Positions 36,866 to 50,713 of a DNA stretch of 64,000 bases are shown here, one piece after another (the stretch's first letter is position 1; each line of letters opens with the position of its first letter). The stretch spans positions 748,781-812,780 of the forward strand of contig NC_049906.1 in the NCBI RefSeq assembly GCF_001411555.2. Reading direction: 5' to 3'. The position numbers were made by a program, and so were the translations under genes. The DNA is from Juglans regia (Eukaryota > Streptophyta > Magnoliopsida > Fagales > Juglandaceae). The notes under the pieces were generated by a model that saw nothing but the letters and a program-made list of their open reading frames with translations, searched no databases and was not told where the DNA came from.

Positions 36866-37327
36866 AAAGGCAAAGATCATCCATTGAGGCAGCGATACGA
36901 GAGAAAGAGGCGGTGCCGATCATCATCATTATATCTTCAACACATTATTAAGATTTGGAAAATGCTACTTTGACACCTCTTATATTTTATTTTTTTTTAA
37001 TATTTTTTTTACTTAATAGTTAAGGAATTAACTATGAGTGTATTGATATTTTTTTATATTTTTAAAAATAATAAAAATTGAGAATAAAAAAATTGAAAAA
37101 AACTAAAAGATGAATTTGTGCTAAGCGGCACGCCCATCGATCAATGCTGGCCAGCAGCCTAGCACTACTCTTAAGATTTTGATCCTTCCAAATCAAGCCC
37201 TTCAACAAATGAAATACAAGTGTACGTACGTACGTAAGTACTTATGACGTACTATGAAATAAAATCAAATGAATTTTCTGGAGCAAAAAAGAGAGAAAAT
37301 ATTGGGGGCAAGAAAATCTCTCGTTCA

Positions 37328-37449
37328 TTAATCCAGACGACATGTGGGACAGGTATTGGACATGTCAAGCAACCAGGGGAGTATACAAGAAGGATGATAA
37401 ATGTGAGAGCATTCCATCTGCAGAAGCTTAGCCCCAACCGATGACGAAA
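37328..37449 (-). pseudogene. RING-H2 paralogue, C-terminal remnant, unit copy 2
   Basis: Same remnant as in copy 1, but the final pair is the intact CPTC. The frame ISSSVGAKLLQMECSHIYHPSC begins exactly where the truncated copia LTR ends (about 37450). It lies opposite FASSNGAKDQLLRMDCSH of the intact gene. A matching upstream piece may lie beyond the copia element near 39838-39900. Confidence 0.75.
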
Positions 37450-39837
37450 TGATAAATATATATCAAACGACACTGGAAACCCTAGTCTGACAAAATTGCA
37501 TACTTCGCTTGAGCGAACAACCAAATCAACATTGGCTCGAGTAGGGTGTCGAGCGAATACTAGAGTTTGTGTCTCGCTCGAGCTCACTGTCGAGCGGTCT
37601 CGAGTGAACTCTCTGACTTGCATCTGCTCGAGCTCACTGTCGAGTAGTCTTGAGCGAACTCTTTGACTTGCATTTGGTCCAGCAATACTCCACAATACTC
37701 ACTGTGGACCAGACTCCACAGTACTAAACAATTCTCTCATTTGGAGACTGGTACACCCTCTGCCTCAAACATGATATCCTCCACATGCTAGCCACTGTTT
37801 CCAGCCACGCTCTATCATCTCTGCAACTCACAGCTCCCATCTTCAAGCTAGAAGACGCACTGAAGTCTTCCATGTACATCGCTCTTAGTCAGCATTGGGC
37901 GACTCACAACTCCCACTGCACTAGGAGTATTCGGTCTCGAACCGATCTTGGATACCTTAGCCAATTTTCACAGGCTTTCATGAGGAATAACAAAGCTTAC
38001 TCTCTTTGGCTTCCTCACATGTTTTACGCAATCAAACCTGCCTTTTTGCACTCTTGTATTTTCCTACACATAATTGGATCCTGATGTTAAATATAAAGAA
38101 TTAGATCTCTTACCATGCGCTAGAACCAGCGCACCCTTGGTGATCTTCCAAGCTCCTACAGAGAACGTTATGGCAAAACCGTTGTCATCAAGTTGTCCCA
38201 CAGAGATCAGATTTTTCTTCAAATCTAAAACATGTCTGACTTACTGTAAAGTCCACACGCTCCTATTTGGAAGTGCGATGTACACATCACCCACTCCCAC
38301 TACAACCAATGTCTCTCCATCAGCTGCATACATCTTCACAAAATCACTAGCAACCTAATTCTGCGTGATTTCACGATGTAAGATACTATGGAATGAAGAC
38401 CCTAAATCCAACACCCAATCATCAATCGGACTGTACACTGCAAGAAGTAAAGCATCATGAATTTCTTCTGTCACTACGTTCACAACATCATCCTCAACAC
38501 TTTCTTGATTCATGCAGTTTCTTTTCATGTGGCTCGACTTGCCACAACTCCAGCACCTGATCTATTGCCTAGATCTCGTCTTGCTCTTTCATCTGCTCTT
38601 GAAGTTTGACCTGTCATGTCCTCTGTCCCTATTATCAAGAATTAAGGCCGATTCAAAACCTGAGGACTCACCCGAGTCTCTCATACGCTCCTCTTCAACA
38701 AGTACCATGTCACGTATGTCGTCGTAGTTCAGTTTCGTCTTGTCGGTTGAACTACTCACAACCATTCTCATTGCCTCTCAACTATTTGTCAACGATGTCA
38801 ACAAAATCAACGCTCTGATCTCATTGTCAAACTCAATCTCTACAAAAAATAGATGACTTGTGATTGTATTGAATTGATTTAAGTGTTGGGCAACAGACAT
38901 ACCTTCCGACATCTTTAGATTGAACAATTTTTTCATCAAGTGCACCTTACTGTTTGCAAACGGTTTTTCATACATACTTGATAAAGTCGGCATGAGATCC
39001 ATCGTGGTTCTCTCCTTACTGACACTGTGTGCCACTGTTTTGGACAAGGTTAGCCGAACAAGACGTAGAACCTGTTGATCTAACAGGGTCCACTTAGCAT
39101 CATCCATGTTCTTCGGCTTCTTTCCCAACAATGGAAGATGGAGGCTCTTCCCATAGAGATAGTCATCGATCTGCATCTTCCAGTACCCAAAATCAGTGCT
39201 GTCAAACTTCTCGATCCCGGGTACGTTCACTTTATCCTCCAGCCATCATTCTCCTTCAGATCCGACCTTAGCTCTTGATACCAGTTTTTGTGAAATGTTA
39301 TGCAAACACATACACATAACAATGGCAAATAAAGTAAAAGCAATCACGATCAAGCACACAACTCACAATATACGTGGTTCGGCCAATTGCCTATGTCCAC
39401 AGAGCTGCATAAATCTTATTAACAGAAGATTACAATAACTTAATCTCAACTCACACTCTCTAGGACTTTTTGTTCACTCGCAAAATATGCACTCTTGACA
39501 ATTGTTCTCTCTCAGTTATTTGGCTGAAGGGTCGTACAAAATATGACAAACTTGATAAATATATATCAAATGGTGCTGAAAATCCTAATTTGGCAAAACT
39601 GCGTACTTCGCTCGAATGGCATGCCAAGCGCGCCTCGAGCGAACGGCTAAATCAATATTGGCTCAAGTGGAGTCGAGCGAACACTAGAATTTGTGTCTCA
39701 TTTGAGCTCATTGTCGAGCGGTCTCGAGTGAACTCTATGACTTGCATCTACTCGAGCTCACTATCGAGCAATCTTGAGCAAACTCTCTAATTTGCCTCCG
39801 CTCTAGCGACGTGGACCAGACTCCACAATACTCAACA
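37450..39837 (-). mobile_element. truncated copia retrotransposon, unit copy 2
   Basis: Counterpart of 23232-25625. The 5' LTR is 39837-39289, followed by TGGTATCAAGAGC, a good match to an initiator-methionine tRNA primer site. Gag is 39230-38778 (NVPGIEKFDSTDFGYWKMQIDDYL, MKKLFNLKMSEGMSVAQHLNQFN). The zinc knuckle CWSCGKSSHMKRNC is near 38545-38510. The pre-integrase block follows. The 3' LTR fragment is 37730-37450. No RT or RNase H is present. Confidence 0.85.
39289..39837 (-). repeat. 5' LTR of truncated copia, unit copy 2
   Basis: Same length and ends as copy 1. It is compared with the 3' LTR fragment at 37450-37730, which covers only the first half of the LTR. Confidence 0.75.
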
Positions 39838-41700
39838 AAAACACATGCCTCATTTTCATCATGTCTAGATCGAACCTCCGGTAGTAGTAGGAGTAGTATT
39901 AGCATTGATTTTAGGACCAAAACGTTCACGAGTTCAAAGATGAAACCAAGCAGGACGAAAAGTAACTGAGAGATCCAAAAATGAATGAAGTTGATATATG
40001 AAAGGAACATTCTTATTGCAGTCCCCATCGAGGACTGCATTGCAAGCTTAATGAAACGCAGTGTTTCATTATTAAATGAAACTCTGCGTTTCAATAGAGG
40101 GAAATTTGGTCTTCGAAAACCCACGATGAAACATCCCCCAGATGAAATTGAAATGCCCCCACGTATGAAATCGCCCCCCCTCGCCCCATCGCCGTCGCCC
40201 AAATATCTTTCTGTTGTTTGAAGCATGGTCAACCAAATGTCTTAGCTTTCAATATTTAGCTGTCGCGAATTATTTATCATGTTGGAATTATCTGTGCTAT
40301 TAATGTTGCTCCTCTCACTGGAGGTTACCATGTCCAGGTATACATTGCTCCTGGTTTTACAACTAATGGTCTAATTTAAATCCAATTTTTCAAGTTTCAT
40401 GAAGACGCAAGCAGTCCATGTAAAAATAAGAGGTGTTAATGCTAGCCGCAGACCCTTCCTTTGCTAGTTGCCCAAGCTTGTTGATAACGGCTATAACTAT
40501 GATGTTAACTATCAAGAGCATTGAAAATAGCACTTAGTCTGGGTTTCCTTGAGTCTTGAGCCCTATGCTGTAGTTGCAATAGTAGTTGCAATATTTTGGG
40601 AATCAATAAAGTAATTCAGAGAAAACAACGATGCTGGAGGAGATTGAGTTGTAGGCCGCATGCGGCAGAGAAAACAAAAATTTGCAATTTGTTTTAGCTT
40701 TAGGTTGTAAAAGAAATAGGGATAATATAGTCAATTCAAGCCTATAAATGGGGAAAATTTGATCATTTCATACACTGCAATACAATCCTAAAAAAAAAAG
40801 GATTGTATATAGGCACTGCTCTATATGAAAACGCATATGCATGTACGAACGTGTGTACTATATATATTGGTCTCACCGACTCACTGAGTCACTGCTTTAA
40901 GTACGTTGATTCCCTTCGTTGTACAGTAACCGACTTGATCATCCGGATCGTCGGATTTTGGGTCTAAACCATTGATACAGTTCTTGACCCATGTTAATTT
41001 TGTGTTTTTTATTTACTTTTTCTTTCAAATATAATCTACGAGTCCACCAATTAATTAAGGTATTGATATAATTACCTATTTTTATCGTTATATATATTTT
41101 TATTGATATCATTATGCATGGCCACGTTATAATATCAATATTATAGCAATTGATGTATTATATATAATTGAAGTATATATATTTTTATCGTTATATATTT
41201 TTTATTGCTATCATTATGGATTCCAAAAAGAATTTGGACCGATAAGTTTTTTTTTTTGAAACATGGACCGATAAGTTAAACTATATGGAGATCAACGTCA
41301 GATGATCTACCTTATAACAAAATAATCTTTATAATATTACGTAGTATTATAAGTAGACGCCGCGTAATCCCTTTGAAAAATAGTGAAGTTTATCATTAAA
41401 AAATTAAATTTTTTTTTATGTGGGTCTCATATTTTATTTACTTTTTTTTAAATAATTACGCGACGGTTGCCCAATTCACTACTGTAAATATCTTTTTTCG
41501 GAAATTAAACAAGAAACAGAACTACTCATGGCGCCACGCATAAAAGATCAAAACTCCTCCTCAAAATTTTCTATTAATTAAACAGAAGCAATATTTCTGG
41601 ATCAAAGACTTGATAACAAGATTGAATGTACATTAAGACTCATGAATGGATCAAAGTTTCTGAAGTAATTAAAAGGGAGAAAAGAAAAAAAAGTGAGTGA
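39838..41700. other. spacer in unit copy 2 between copia remnant and RING-H2 gene
   Basis: Counterpart of 25626-27486 with the same hairpin at 40053-40092 and the same doubtful coding pieces. Confidence 0.45.
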
Positions 41701-42441
41701 TCAATCCACTTGGCGACGGCATGTTGGACATGTTTTCGACTTCTGCAGCCAGGGCAATATACAAGCACGATGATAAACATGTGAGCAATCCATGCGAAGA
41801 AGCTGATCTTTTGCCCCATTCGAAGATGCAAACTCCTCCAAACATATGCTGCACGTTCCCAACTCCTGATCGCTCTTGCTCGCAACAAAGCTCCCCTTCT
41901 CCATCAATCTGACGATCGCACTTCTTGATGCGCCTCCATTGGGTGCCAAATCCCCATCATCATCATTAACGGTGGCTTCCCAAAACGAACCTATTTCGCT
42001 CAAGTACGTTATAGGAGTAGAGGGTCTGATGATCTCCTCGTGAAATATCTCGTGGAAGAAATTCAACTCGACCGTCATCAAATACCCCTTGAACCGGGAG
42101 GCTGCCTGATGCTGCAACGCGAATGACGAGATATTCTCGGCCACGGTCGCGCGGACTGGTGCGTTTTCGAAGTTGAGCCGTGAAGAGAGCTTGGAGTTAA
42201 GGTAGGCTCGGTGCCATTCCGGGCTTGAGACCACCTGGGGAGGAACTCGGATGAAAAGCGAAGGTATCATATGGTAGCTGTAGTTATCATTGATTGGGAT
42301 GTAGACGCCGTTGGGGGTCCGCACGTGTTCTCGGCGACTACTGACGTAGCGAATTTCGAGGTTGCCCCAGCCGTTCACCTCTCTTGCCGTCATTTGCAGA
42401 GTCACACCAGAGGATTCGGAAGCCACTGCTTGGGAAGCCAT
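41701..42441 (-). CDS. RING-H2 zinc-finger protein (putative E3 ubiquitin ligase), unit copy 2
   Basis: Same 246-residue protein as at 27487-28227, with no amino-acid change visible. The ATG at 42441, the intact RING-H2 finger at residues 197-241 and the flanking non-coding DNA are all preserved, so both copies can be expected to be expressed from the same kind of promoter. There is no sign of decay. Confidence 0.85.
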   Translation of the reverse strand: MASQAVASESSGVTLQMTAREVNGWGNLEIRYVSSRREHVRTPNGVYIPINDNYSYHMIPSLFIRVPPQVVSSPEWHRAYLNSKLSSRLNFENAPVRATVAENISSFALQHQAASRFKGYLMTVELNFFHEIFHEEIIRPSTPITYLSEIGSFWEATVNDDDGDLAPNGGASRSAIVRLMEKGSFVASKSDQELGTCSICLEEFASSNGAKDQLLRMDCSHVYHRACILPWLQKSKTCPTCRRQVD

Positions 42442-44592
42442 GGATTCGGTTCGTTCAATACCGGAAAAACGAGAACTCAAAGATCGAATGAAGGATCAGA
42501 GGCAATAATCTTTGCCGCCAAATGAAAAAAATGTATACGTACGTGAGAATTATGAGATCGGATCATCGCATATATATAGCATTAGAGCAACCGACTACTG
42601 CTAGGTTTCCTAAACCTAATTGCTCTTGTTCGTGTATATCCATCCGACATGCAACGCGCGACCTCCCGCGCGCGGCTTCAATTTTTATTCATTCATTTAT
42701 TTATTTTCCTTAATGTATTATTATTAATTATGCAAACCAATAAATATAAATTATATAACTCTTCTCTAATCTCTTGTAACCGAATAAAAGATAGAGAAAT
42801 TGTTTACGATAATAATTCCATGAGTAATAGTTTGTTAAAAAAGTAATTTTTTCTATATTTTATATTTTATATTTTATAGTAATGTTAGATGCAATTTTAA
42901 AATATGCAAGTTTCAACTCTTTTTTATTTATCCACTGTTTTCAAAAGGAATGCGTAGATCTTGCACAGCCCAAGACTGCAGATTATATTATTTATTTATA
43001 TTTTTATGGTAGGATCCACTGTTTTACAAAATGACTGTATGAGACTTGCATATATTTGATATATCCATTTTTTTTCAAATGGAGTGTACAGAGCTTGCAC
43101 AACCTATGATCACAAATATCATTTTTCTATAATTTTTAGAAAAATTCTACTTAGCAGGCCTATACTACTCATCTACTTTTATTTTTTATCTTTTTATTTT
43201 TACCTCAGCAAGTGTGTGGTATAAAGCTACTGAGTATAACAACTCTACTTTTTATGGTGGGAACCACTATTTTGCAAAAAGATTGTGTAAAATTTGTATA
43301 TTTAAAACTTGTACAAATCATTACTTACACATATGTGCTCATGCTCGCGTAATATTTTTTATCTCTGTATTTCTTTATTTTAGTAAATATTATCACCAAT
43401 TATCCCTTGATATAATTTTTTTTCAAATTAAAGCAATATTCTAAGATTATCCCTTTTAGTTTAAAGGGATAAAATACTCTAGGATTGAAAGTTTTAGATG
43501 GCTCTAAATTATACCAATTACCAAACTCACAACGTACATTTTGCTTTCTGTACGTACGTATTTGTAACGATGACTCAAAATTTCCCTCAATAAGATACAA
43601 AATTGAATTTTGATTTTTAATATTTACTGTCTCTGATATAAATAAGTTTATTTATTCTAAATTAAGAGCAAAAATAATGAAAATCATATCCAAACCTCTT
43701 AGTCTTCATTTGTTTTTGTAGATGAGTTGAGATAAGTTGAGATTTAAATTAAAAAGTTGAATAAAATATTGTTAGAAGATATTTTTTAATATTATTTTTG
43801 TTTTGAAATTTGAAAAAGTTGAATTGTTGAATTTATTTTATATTAGAAGTTGAAAAAATTGTAATGATTAGATGAAATAAGATGAGATTTTTTTGAAAAT
43901 AAATGAGGTTTTAGTGGTTCTTCAACAGTAAGGAAGAAGATATAATATTAAAAGAAAAATGAAAAACTACGGAAAAAAAAAAGAAAAGAAAAGAAAAGGA
44001 GGTGGAGCCTAAACGCACAGCTTAGGAAATTACAGAGACGCTCCTTTGTAGATGCCCACAGAATCTGAACGCCCTCTGCTCCTTCTCCCACATATAAAAT
44101 GAAGTCCACTTTCTTAGATCCCTCATTACAGCCTCCCATGAATCAACACCAACTCTATCATCACGGCACTGTATTGAACATACACCACCACACAGACTGA
44201 CATACCGAGAGAGGAAGAGGTGTGTTGCTCATATCTCAATTAGTTCCTTCACGTTTCACTCTTCTTAAGCACTTTATAGCTTCCTTCCCATTGTATGATT
44301 CAGAACCTTTTGCAAATTCTTTCAGCTCATACATATTAATCTTTTGCCCCGATCCTATGCAATCATCCGCTCCCTTATTCATTTAATTGACTTTTTTCGG
44401 GTATTCATATATTTGAGTTATGGATGTAACTTTCAATAATTTTGTCATTCGAAGTTCTTGTCTTTTTTCTTCAATAGCAAAAAATTTCAGGAAAATACTT
44501 CTTTCTTAATGTGGGTTTCTGTTCTTTTTTAATTTTGGAGTGCTGGGAGCAAGATAATTGTTTGTTCCTGTGAGGTTCTTAGGCTATGGGTT
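42442..44592. other. spacer in unit copy 2 between RING-H2 gene and copia element
   Basis: Counterpart of 28228-30367, with the MITE at 43704-43908 and the TATA-like motif changed to CATATAAAAT at 44091-44100. Confidence 0.5.
43704..43908. mobile_element. short MITE-like repeat, unit copy 2
   Basis: Counterpart of 29489-29687, with a small extra GAATTGTT-type duplication near 43822. Confidence 0.5.
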
Positions 44593-45262
44593 TGTTAAGA
44601 GATGGCTTGAATTCAGATGGAACAGTGCAATGTCGTATGTTCGCTCGAGCGGAGGTTCACTCAGTTAGAGCGAAATCAGACAGAGAGCTTCGCTCGACAT
44701 TCGCTCGACATCCAGCTTGAGCGAAATCAGACAGAGAGCTTCGCTCGACATTCGCTCCAGCTCGAGCGAATTCGGGCAGAGAGCTTTGCTCGACACTCGC
44801 TCGACATTCAGCTCGAGCAATATCCAAATCAGAGAGCTTCGCTCGACATCGCTCATCTGTTGGCTTGAGCGAAATGTACAAAACCTACGCTCGCTCGACA
44901 CTTCGCTCGAGCCAATGTCCACAGAAGTGAACATTCACTGTTTCTATAAATACCTAACGGCGCCTCCTTTGTTTTTTAAGCTTCAAAAATCCTATTTTGT
45001 CTTGTTTTAGTGATTTCTTGAGAGAGAAGTTAGAGAGATAGGGAGATAACTTCTTTGAGAAAGAAGTTTTGTATTATTCTTCTGTACTCCATCTTTGTTG
45101 ATAGTGGAATCTCTGATACCGACCCCACCAGTGGAAGTAGACTCACTTTGAGCCGAACCACTTAAATCTTGGTGTTGTTTCTGTGTGATTGTCAGCAATT
45201 TCTTTTGCTTATTTCCGCTACTATATTTCGAGTTAGTCTTAGATATACAGTTATTCCCAACA
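44593..45262 (+). repeat. 5' LTR, copia unit copy 2
   Basis: 670 bp. More like the 5' LTR of copy 1 than like its own 3' LTR, as expected if the whole element was duplicated. Confidence 0.85.
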
Positions 45263-45300
45263 AACTGGTATCAGAGCTTTGCTCAGTGTGATCCGGTGGG

Positions 45301-48300
45301 ATGGCTATGGCTAAGTTTGAAGTGGAGAAATTTGACGGTCAGAACAGTTTCAGTTTATGGCGCATCAAGATGAAGGCTTTACTGCGACAACAGAGCTTGT
45401 CAAAAGTATTAGAAGAGAAGGTATCTGATGATTCTCCGGCTCCTTCAAAAGAAGAAGAAGAAAATGTATATAGTACTATTCTTTTGTCACTATCTGATGG
45501 AGTTTTAAGGGAGGTTGCTGACGAGGAGACTGCAACTAGTCTTTGGTCTGCACTTGAGAATCTGTACATGAAGAGATCTCTCACCAACCGTTTGTATTTG
45601 AAACAACGGTTATACACTCTCAAAATGAAGGAAGGTACTCTTATTTCTGAACACCTAGATGAATTTAATAAAATCATTATGGATCTGAGGAACATAGATA
45701 TTAAGCTTGAAGAAGAAGATCAAGCGTTAATTATTTTGTGTTCATTACCCATATCTTTTGAGAACTTTGTGAATTCCATGTTGTATGGTAGAAATACAAT
45801 TTCCTTGGTAGATGTAAAATCTACTTTGAATTCTAAGGAATTGAGGAATAAATTGAGTGTGAAGAGCACTAATGAACAAGCTAGTGGCTTGTTTGTTAAG
45901 GGGTCCTCAAGCAGGGGTAGATCGAATGACAGGGGTTTAGAGAAGTGTAAGGGTAAATCCAGGGGCAGTTCACAGACAAAGTTTAGTAAGAAAAATGTCA
46001 AATGTCATTATTGCCATAAGTTTGGTCACTACAAAAATGAGTGTCCAAAATTGAAAACTAAAGAGGATGGCACTAGTTCCTCTAATGCCATTAGTGTTGC
46101 TGATGAAAGGTCTAACGACTCAGATATTGTTCTAGCAATTAAGGACTCCAATAGTCGCTTTAGTGACAAGTGGGTCATGGACTCAGCTTGCACTTTTCGT
46201 ATGTGTCCCAAGAGGGACTAGTTCACTAACTATGAATCAGTCAACAGAGGTTCCGTTCTGTTAGGGAATGATATGGCTTGTAAAATTGCTGGGATTGGTT
46301 CAGTCAGGATAAAGATGTTTGATGGAATTGTCCGGACATTGTCTAATATTCGACACATTCCAGAGTTGAAAAAGAATCTTATTTCTTTGGGTACTCTTGA
46401 TTCTTTGGATATCAAGTACACTGGTGAAGGTGGAGCTATCAGAGTTAGTAAGGGCTCCATGGTTGTGATGAAAGGAGATAAGACAAATGGTTTTTATTTC
46501 CTTCAGGGCTCTACAGTGACAGGTGCAGCTGCAGTGTCTATTTCAGATGATCCAGATTCAGATGTCACCCTTTTGTGGCATATGCGTTTGGGTCATATGA
46601 GTGACAAGGGGATGTCCATTCTGAGTAAGCAAGGTTTGTTATGTGACCAGAAGATAGGGAAAATGGATTTATGTGAACATTGTGTGTTTGGAAAACAGTG
46701 CAGGGTTCAGTTTTCTACAGGGGTTCACAGAACCAAAAGTTCTGTGGACTCTATTCATTATGATATTTGGGGTCCATCTTCCGTTCCATCAAAAGGTGGA
46801 GCTCAGTATTTGCTTACGTTCATTGATGATTTCTCACGGAAAGTTTGGGTTTATTTTCTGAAGCAGAAAAGCGATGTATTTGTTAACTTCAAACAGTGGA
46901 AAGCTTTGATTGAAAATCAGACGGGCAAGAAAATCAAACGACTTCGCACTGACAATGGTATGGAGTTTTGCGGAGGTGAGTTTGATGAATTCTGCAGAAA
47001 TGAAGGTATTGCCAGACATCGTACAGTTAGACATACTCCACAGCAAAATGGGGTAGCTAAACGGATGAACAGGACTCTCTTGGAGAGAGCCCGCAGTATG
47101 CTTTCTAATGCAGGCTTGTCTAAGGATTTCTGGGCTGAAGCAATCAACACAGCCTGCTTCTTGGTCAATCGTTCTCCAGCCACAGCGATTGGTTTGAAGA
47201 CTCCGAATGAGGCATGGTCTGATACTCCTGCTGATTATTCAAATTTGAAAATTTGTTGTTGTCCTGCATATTTCCATGTTAATGATGGAAAACTTGAGCC
47301 AAGGGCAAATAAAGGCATATTCAATGCGTACGCCAGTGGGGTGAAGGGATTCTGGTTGTGGTGTACTGATCCTAAATCACCCAGGTTTGTGATTAGTAGG
47401 GATGTCGTATTTGATGAAAAATCCATGCTTAGTCCAAGAAAGGAGATTACTGTGTCTACAGGTAAAGAACAGGATATTGGAAAGCAGGTAGAGTTTCAGG
47501 TGGAAGCACCACAAGGGCTGCCCAGTGGCGCCCAAGATCATGCTACTGCAGATGAGCATGACTCTGATTCGAGTAGCGGCGCACAAGGTGAACAAGACTA
47601 CAATATAGCGACTGGTAGACAGAGGAGGCAGATTAGACCACCTCAGAGATATGCTCATGCAGATATGGTGATGTATGCTCTTACTACGGCAGAGAATATT
47701 GTTGGTCAGGAGCCTTCCAGTTATTCAGAAGCTGTCAAGAGCGAAGAATCTGCACAGTGGTGCGTAGCTATGATTGAAGAGATTGAGTCTCTTCACAAAA
47801 ACCAAACATGAGATTTGGTTTTGTTGCCAAAGAAGGTGAAGACTGTTGCCTGCAACTGGGTCATCAAAAGAAAAGAGGGAATCCAAGGTGACACAGATGC
47901 AAGATATAAGGCACGCTTAGTTGCTAAGGGCTTCAGTCAGAGAGAAGGCATCGACTTCAATGAAGTCTTCTCTCCAGTTGTGAAACACAGTTCGGTCAGA
48001 GTGCTACTTGCTATAGTAGCATTGTATGACCTAGAGCTATAGTAACTTGATGTTAAAACAGCGTTCCTATATGGTGAGCTTGACGAGACCATTTATATGC
48101 ATCAGCCAGAGGGGTTCATTGTTGAAAGTAAAGAAGATCATGTGTGCAGATTGAAGAAATCATTACATGGTTTGAAGCAGTCTCCAAGGCAATGGTATAA
48201 ACGTTTTGATTCATTTATGATTGATCATTGTTATTTGAGAAGTAACTATGATAGTTGTGTTTATCATAAGGAGTTATCTGATAAGTCTTTCATTTATTTG

Positions 48301-49281
48301 CTATTATATGTTGATGATATGCTTATTGCTGCTAGAGGCATATCTGTCATTGGTTTGTTAAAGACCCAACTCAGAAATGAGTTTGAAATGAAAGACTTAG
48401 GTGCTGCAAAGAATATTTTGGGGATGGAAATCTTCAGAGATAGGAAAGCAGGAAAGTTGTACTTGTCCCAGGGAAAGTACATTGAGAAAGTGCTTCAGAG
48501 ATTTGAAATGTTTGATTCTAAACCAGTAAGTACACCACTTGCTACACACTTTAAGCTTTCAGCTTCCCTATCTCCCCAGACAGATGAGGAGGAACGGTTC
48601 ATGGCTAGTGTTCCTTATTCCAGTGCAGTTGGCAGTATAATGTATGCAATGGTTTGCACTCGTCCAGACATTTCATAGGCAGTGAGCGTAGTTAGCAGGT
48701 ATATGGCTAATCCAGGTAAGACTCATTGGCAGGCTGTGAAATGGATACTCAGGTATTTGAGAGGAACTTTGAACTTTGGCTTAATATTTGATAGAGATGT
48801 TGATCTCAGTTTCAAAGTTACTGGTTTTGTTGATTCAGATTATGCTGGAGACTTAGATAAAAGAAGATCATTGACAGGTTATGTTTTCACTTTGTGTGGG
48901 TCTGCTATTAGTTGGAAAGCAACACTGCAATCCACTGTTGCTTTATCAACTACAGAGGCAGAGTACATGGCAGTAGCAGACGCTGTTAAGGAGGCCATTT
49001 GGTTGAAAGGCTTGATCAATGATTTGGGATTACAGCAAAATGTGATTTCAGTATTCTGTGACAGTCAGAGTGCAATACATTTGACCAAAAATCAAATTTA
49101 TCATGAGAGAACGAAGCACATTGATGTCAGGTATCATTTTCTCAGAGAGATTGTTACAGAGGGTGTTATACAGATTTTGAATATTGCTACTACTGAGAAT
49201 CCAGCAGATATGATGACAAAGCCAGTTGCAGTATACAAGTTCAAACTCTGTTTGGACTTGATTGGTGTTCGCATTTTGTGA
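45301..49281 (+). pseudogene. copia gag-pol, unit copy 2
   Basis: Same domain order as copy 1, with the same five stop codons at corresponding places (46219, 47809, 48040-48045, 48676), which proves common descent after inactivation. The last part (48682-49281) stays open through RNase H, unlike copy 1. Gag (45301-46221) is a complete open frame of 306 residues. Confidence 0.9.
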
Positions 49282-49371
49282 TTCCCGTAAGGGATTTGGT
49301 GGTGGGGGTTGGTTTCGTGGTTAGAGGTTTTTTGTGTTGAAATTGCCAGAGTTCATGCCAAGGTGGAGATT

Positions 49372-49997
49372 TGTTAAGAGGTGGCTTCAATTCAGATGGA
49401 ACAGTGCAATGTCGTATGTTCGCTCGAGCGGAGGTTAACTCAGCTCGAGTGAAATCAGACAGAGAGCTTCGCTCGACATTCGCTCGACATCCAGCTCGAG
49501 CGAATTCAGGCAGAGAGCTTCGCTCGACATTCAGCTCGAGCGATATCCAAGTCAGAGAGCTTCGCTCGACATCGCTCATCTGTTGGCTTGAGCGAAATGT
49601 ACAAAACCTACGCTCGCTCGACACTCGCTCGAGACTTCGCTCGAGCCAATGTTCACAGAAGTGAACATTCACTGTTTCTATAAATACCAAACGGCGCCTC
49701 CTTTGTTTTTTAGACTTCAGAAATCCTATTTGGTCTTGTTTTAGTGATTTCTTGAGAGAGAAGTTAGAGAGATAGGGAGATAACTTCTTTGAGAAAGAAG
49801 TTTTGTATTATTCTTCTGTACTCCGTCTTTGTTGATAGTGGAATCTCCGATACCGACCCCCACCAGTGGACGTACGCTCACTTTGAGCCGAACCACTTAA
49901 ATCTTGGTGTTGTTTCTGTGTGATTGTCAGCAATTTCTTTTGCTTATTTCCGCTACTATACTTCGAGTTAGTCATAGATATACAGTTATTCCCAATA
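49372..49997 (+). repeat. 3' LTR, copia unit copy 2
   Basis: 626 bp. More like the 3' LTR of copy 1 than its own 5' LTR; the minisatellite is one partial unit shorter. Confidence 0.85.
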
Positions 49998-50002
49998 GGG
50001 TT

Positions 50003-50477
50003 AGAGTGGGTATATACGATCCGCATAGACATTACTTTGCGCGATTGAAAATAAAGCCTTTTGTTTTTTTTCTTTTTTTTTTATGTAGGTCGTTAATCGG
50101 ATTCGGCTATATTTGAATGAGAATTATTGTTCTTGTTTAGGGCATATATACACCTTTTAGGAGCATGGCATACATGGCTGCTTTGAAGGATGGAAAGCTT
50201 TTTTCATTGAATAGAACACCTAGGACCAGTATTGGCTTGGGGTAGTTCGTGGTTTTGCATGTGTGCCGAGGAAATAGCCTGTCCTACTTCTAACTGTCAA
50301 GATTGGGGACTTGGTAAAATTGTTTGTTGCATCAAATGGCTTCTCCTTTCACTAGAAGTAAGGGATGGAGGCGCATGATTTTACATCAGTGATGTAAACA
50401 AAACACATCATATAAGCTCACATATTGTGGAAATATGCTTTGGAACTTTATCAACCATGTCTTCCTCTCTCTATGGT
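50003..50477. other. unit tail downstream of copia, copy 2
   Basis: Counterpart of 35774-36246, nearly identical. Confidence 0.4.
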
Positions 50478-50713
50478 TATAGCCCCAAGTAATTGGGTTT
50501 AACGCCACTACTACATACTAGGTTGGAGGTGGGGTTTGAATCGACCGATTGAAAAGATGTCTCGAAAGTTGTCATGACAAGATATAACATAATATAAGAG
50601 AAAAGGGACAGAAGGTGAGGAGAGATGTCGAGAACTTGAGAGAGCAACGGTGGGAGGGGACGACTTATTAGGTAGCTAGTTGTATGTGCAGAGTTGGTAA
50701 AGAAACATCATCT

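Larger units (their letters stand above)
44593..49997 (+). mobile_element. Tork/Tnt1-like copia retrotransposon, unit copy 2
   Basis: Same element at the same relative site as in copy 1, with GGGTT at 44588-44592 and 49998-50002. 5' LTR 44593-45262, primer site at 45266, gag-pol 45301-49281, 3' LTR 49372-49997. Confidence 0.93.
36247..50477 (+). repeat. tandem segmental unit, copy 2 (about 14.2 kb)
   Basis: Same order and orientation as copy 1, joined directly to it and to copy 3 without extra sequence. Most stretches are nearly identical to copy 3 over the whole shared length (37244-40232 against 51475-54463, for example). It shares with copy 3 many small differences from copy 1. It contains the unbroken empty sites of both insertions found in copy 3. 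Confidence 0.92.
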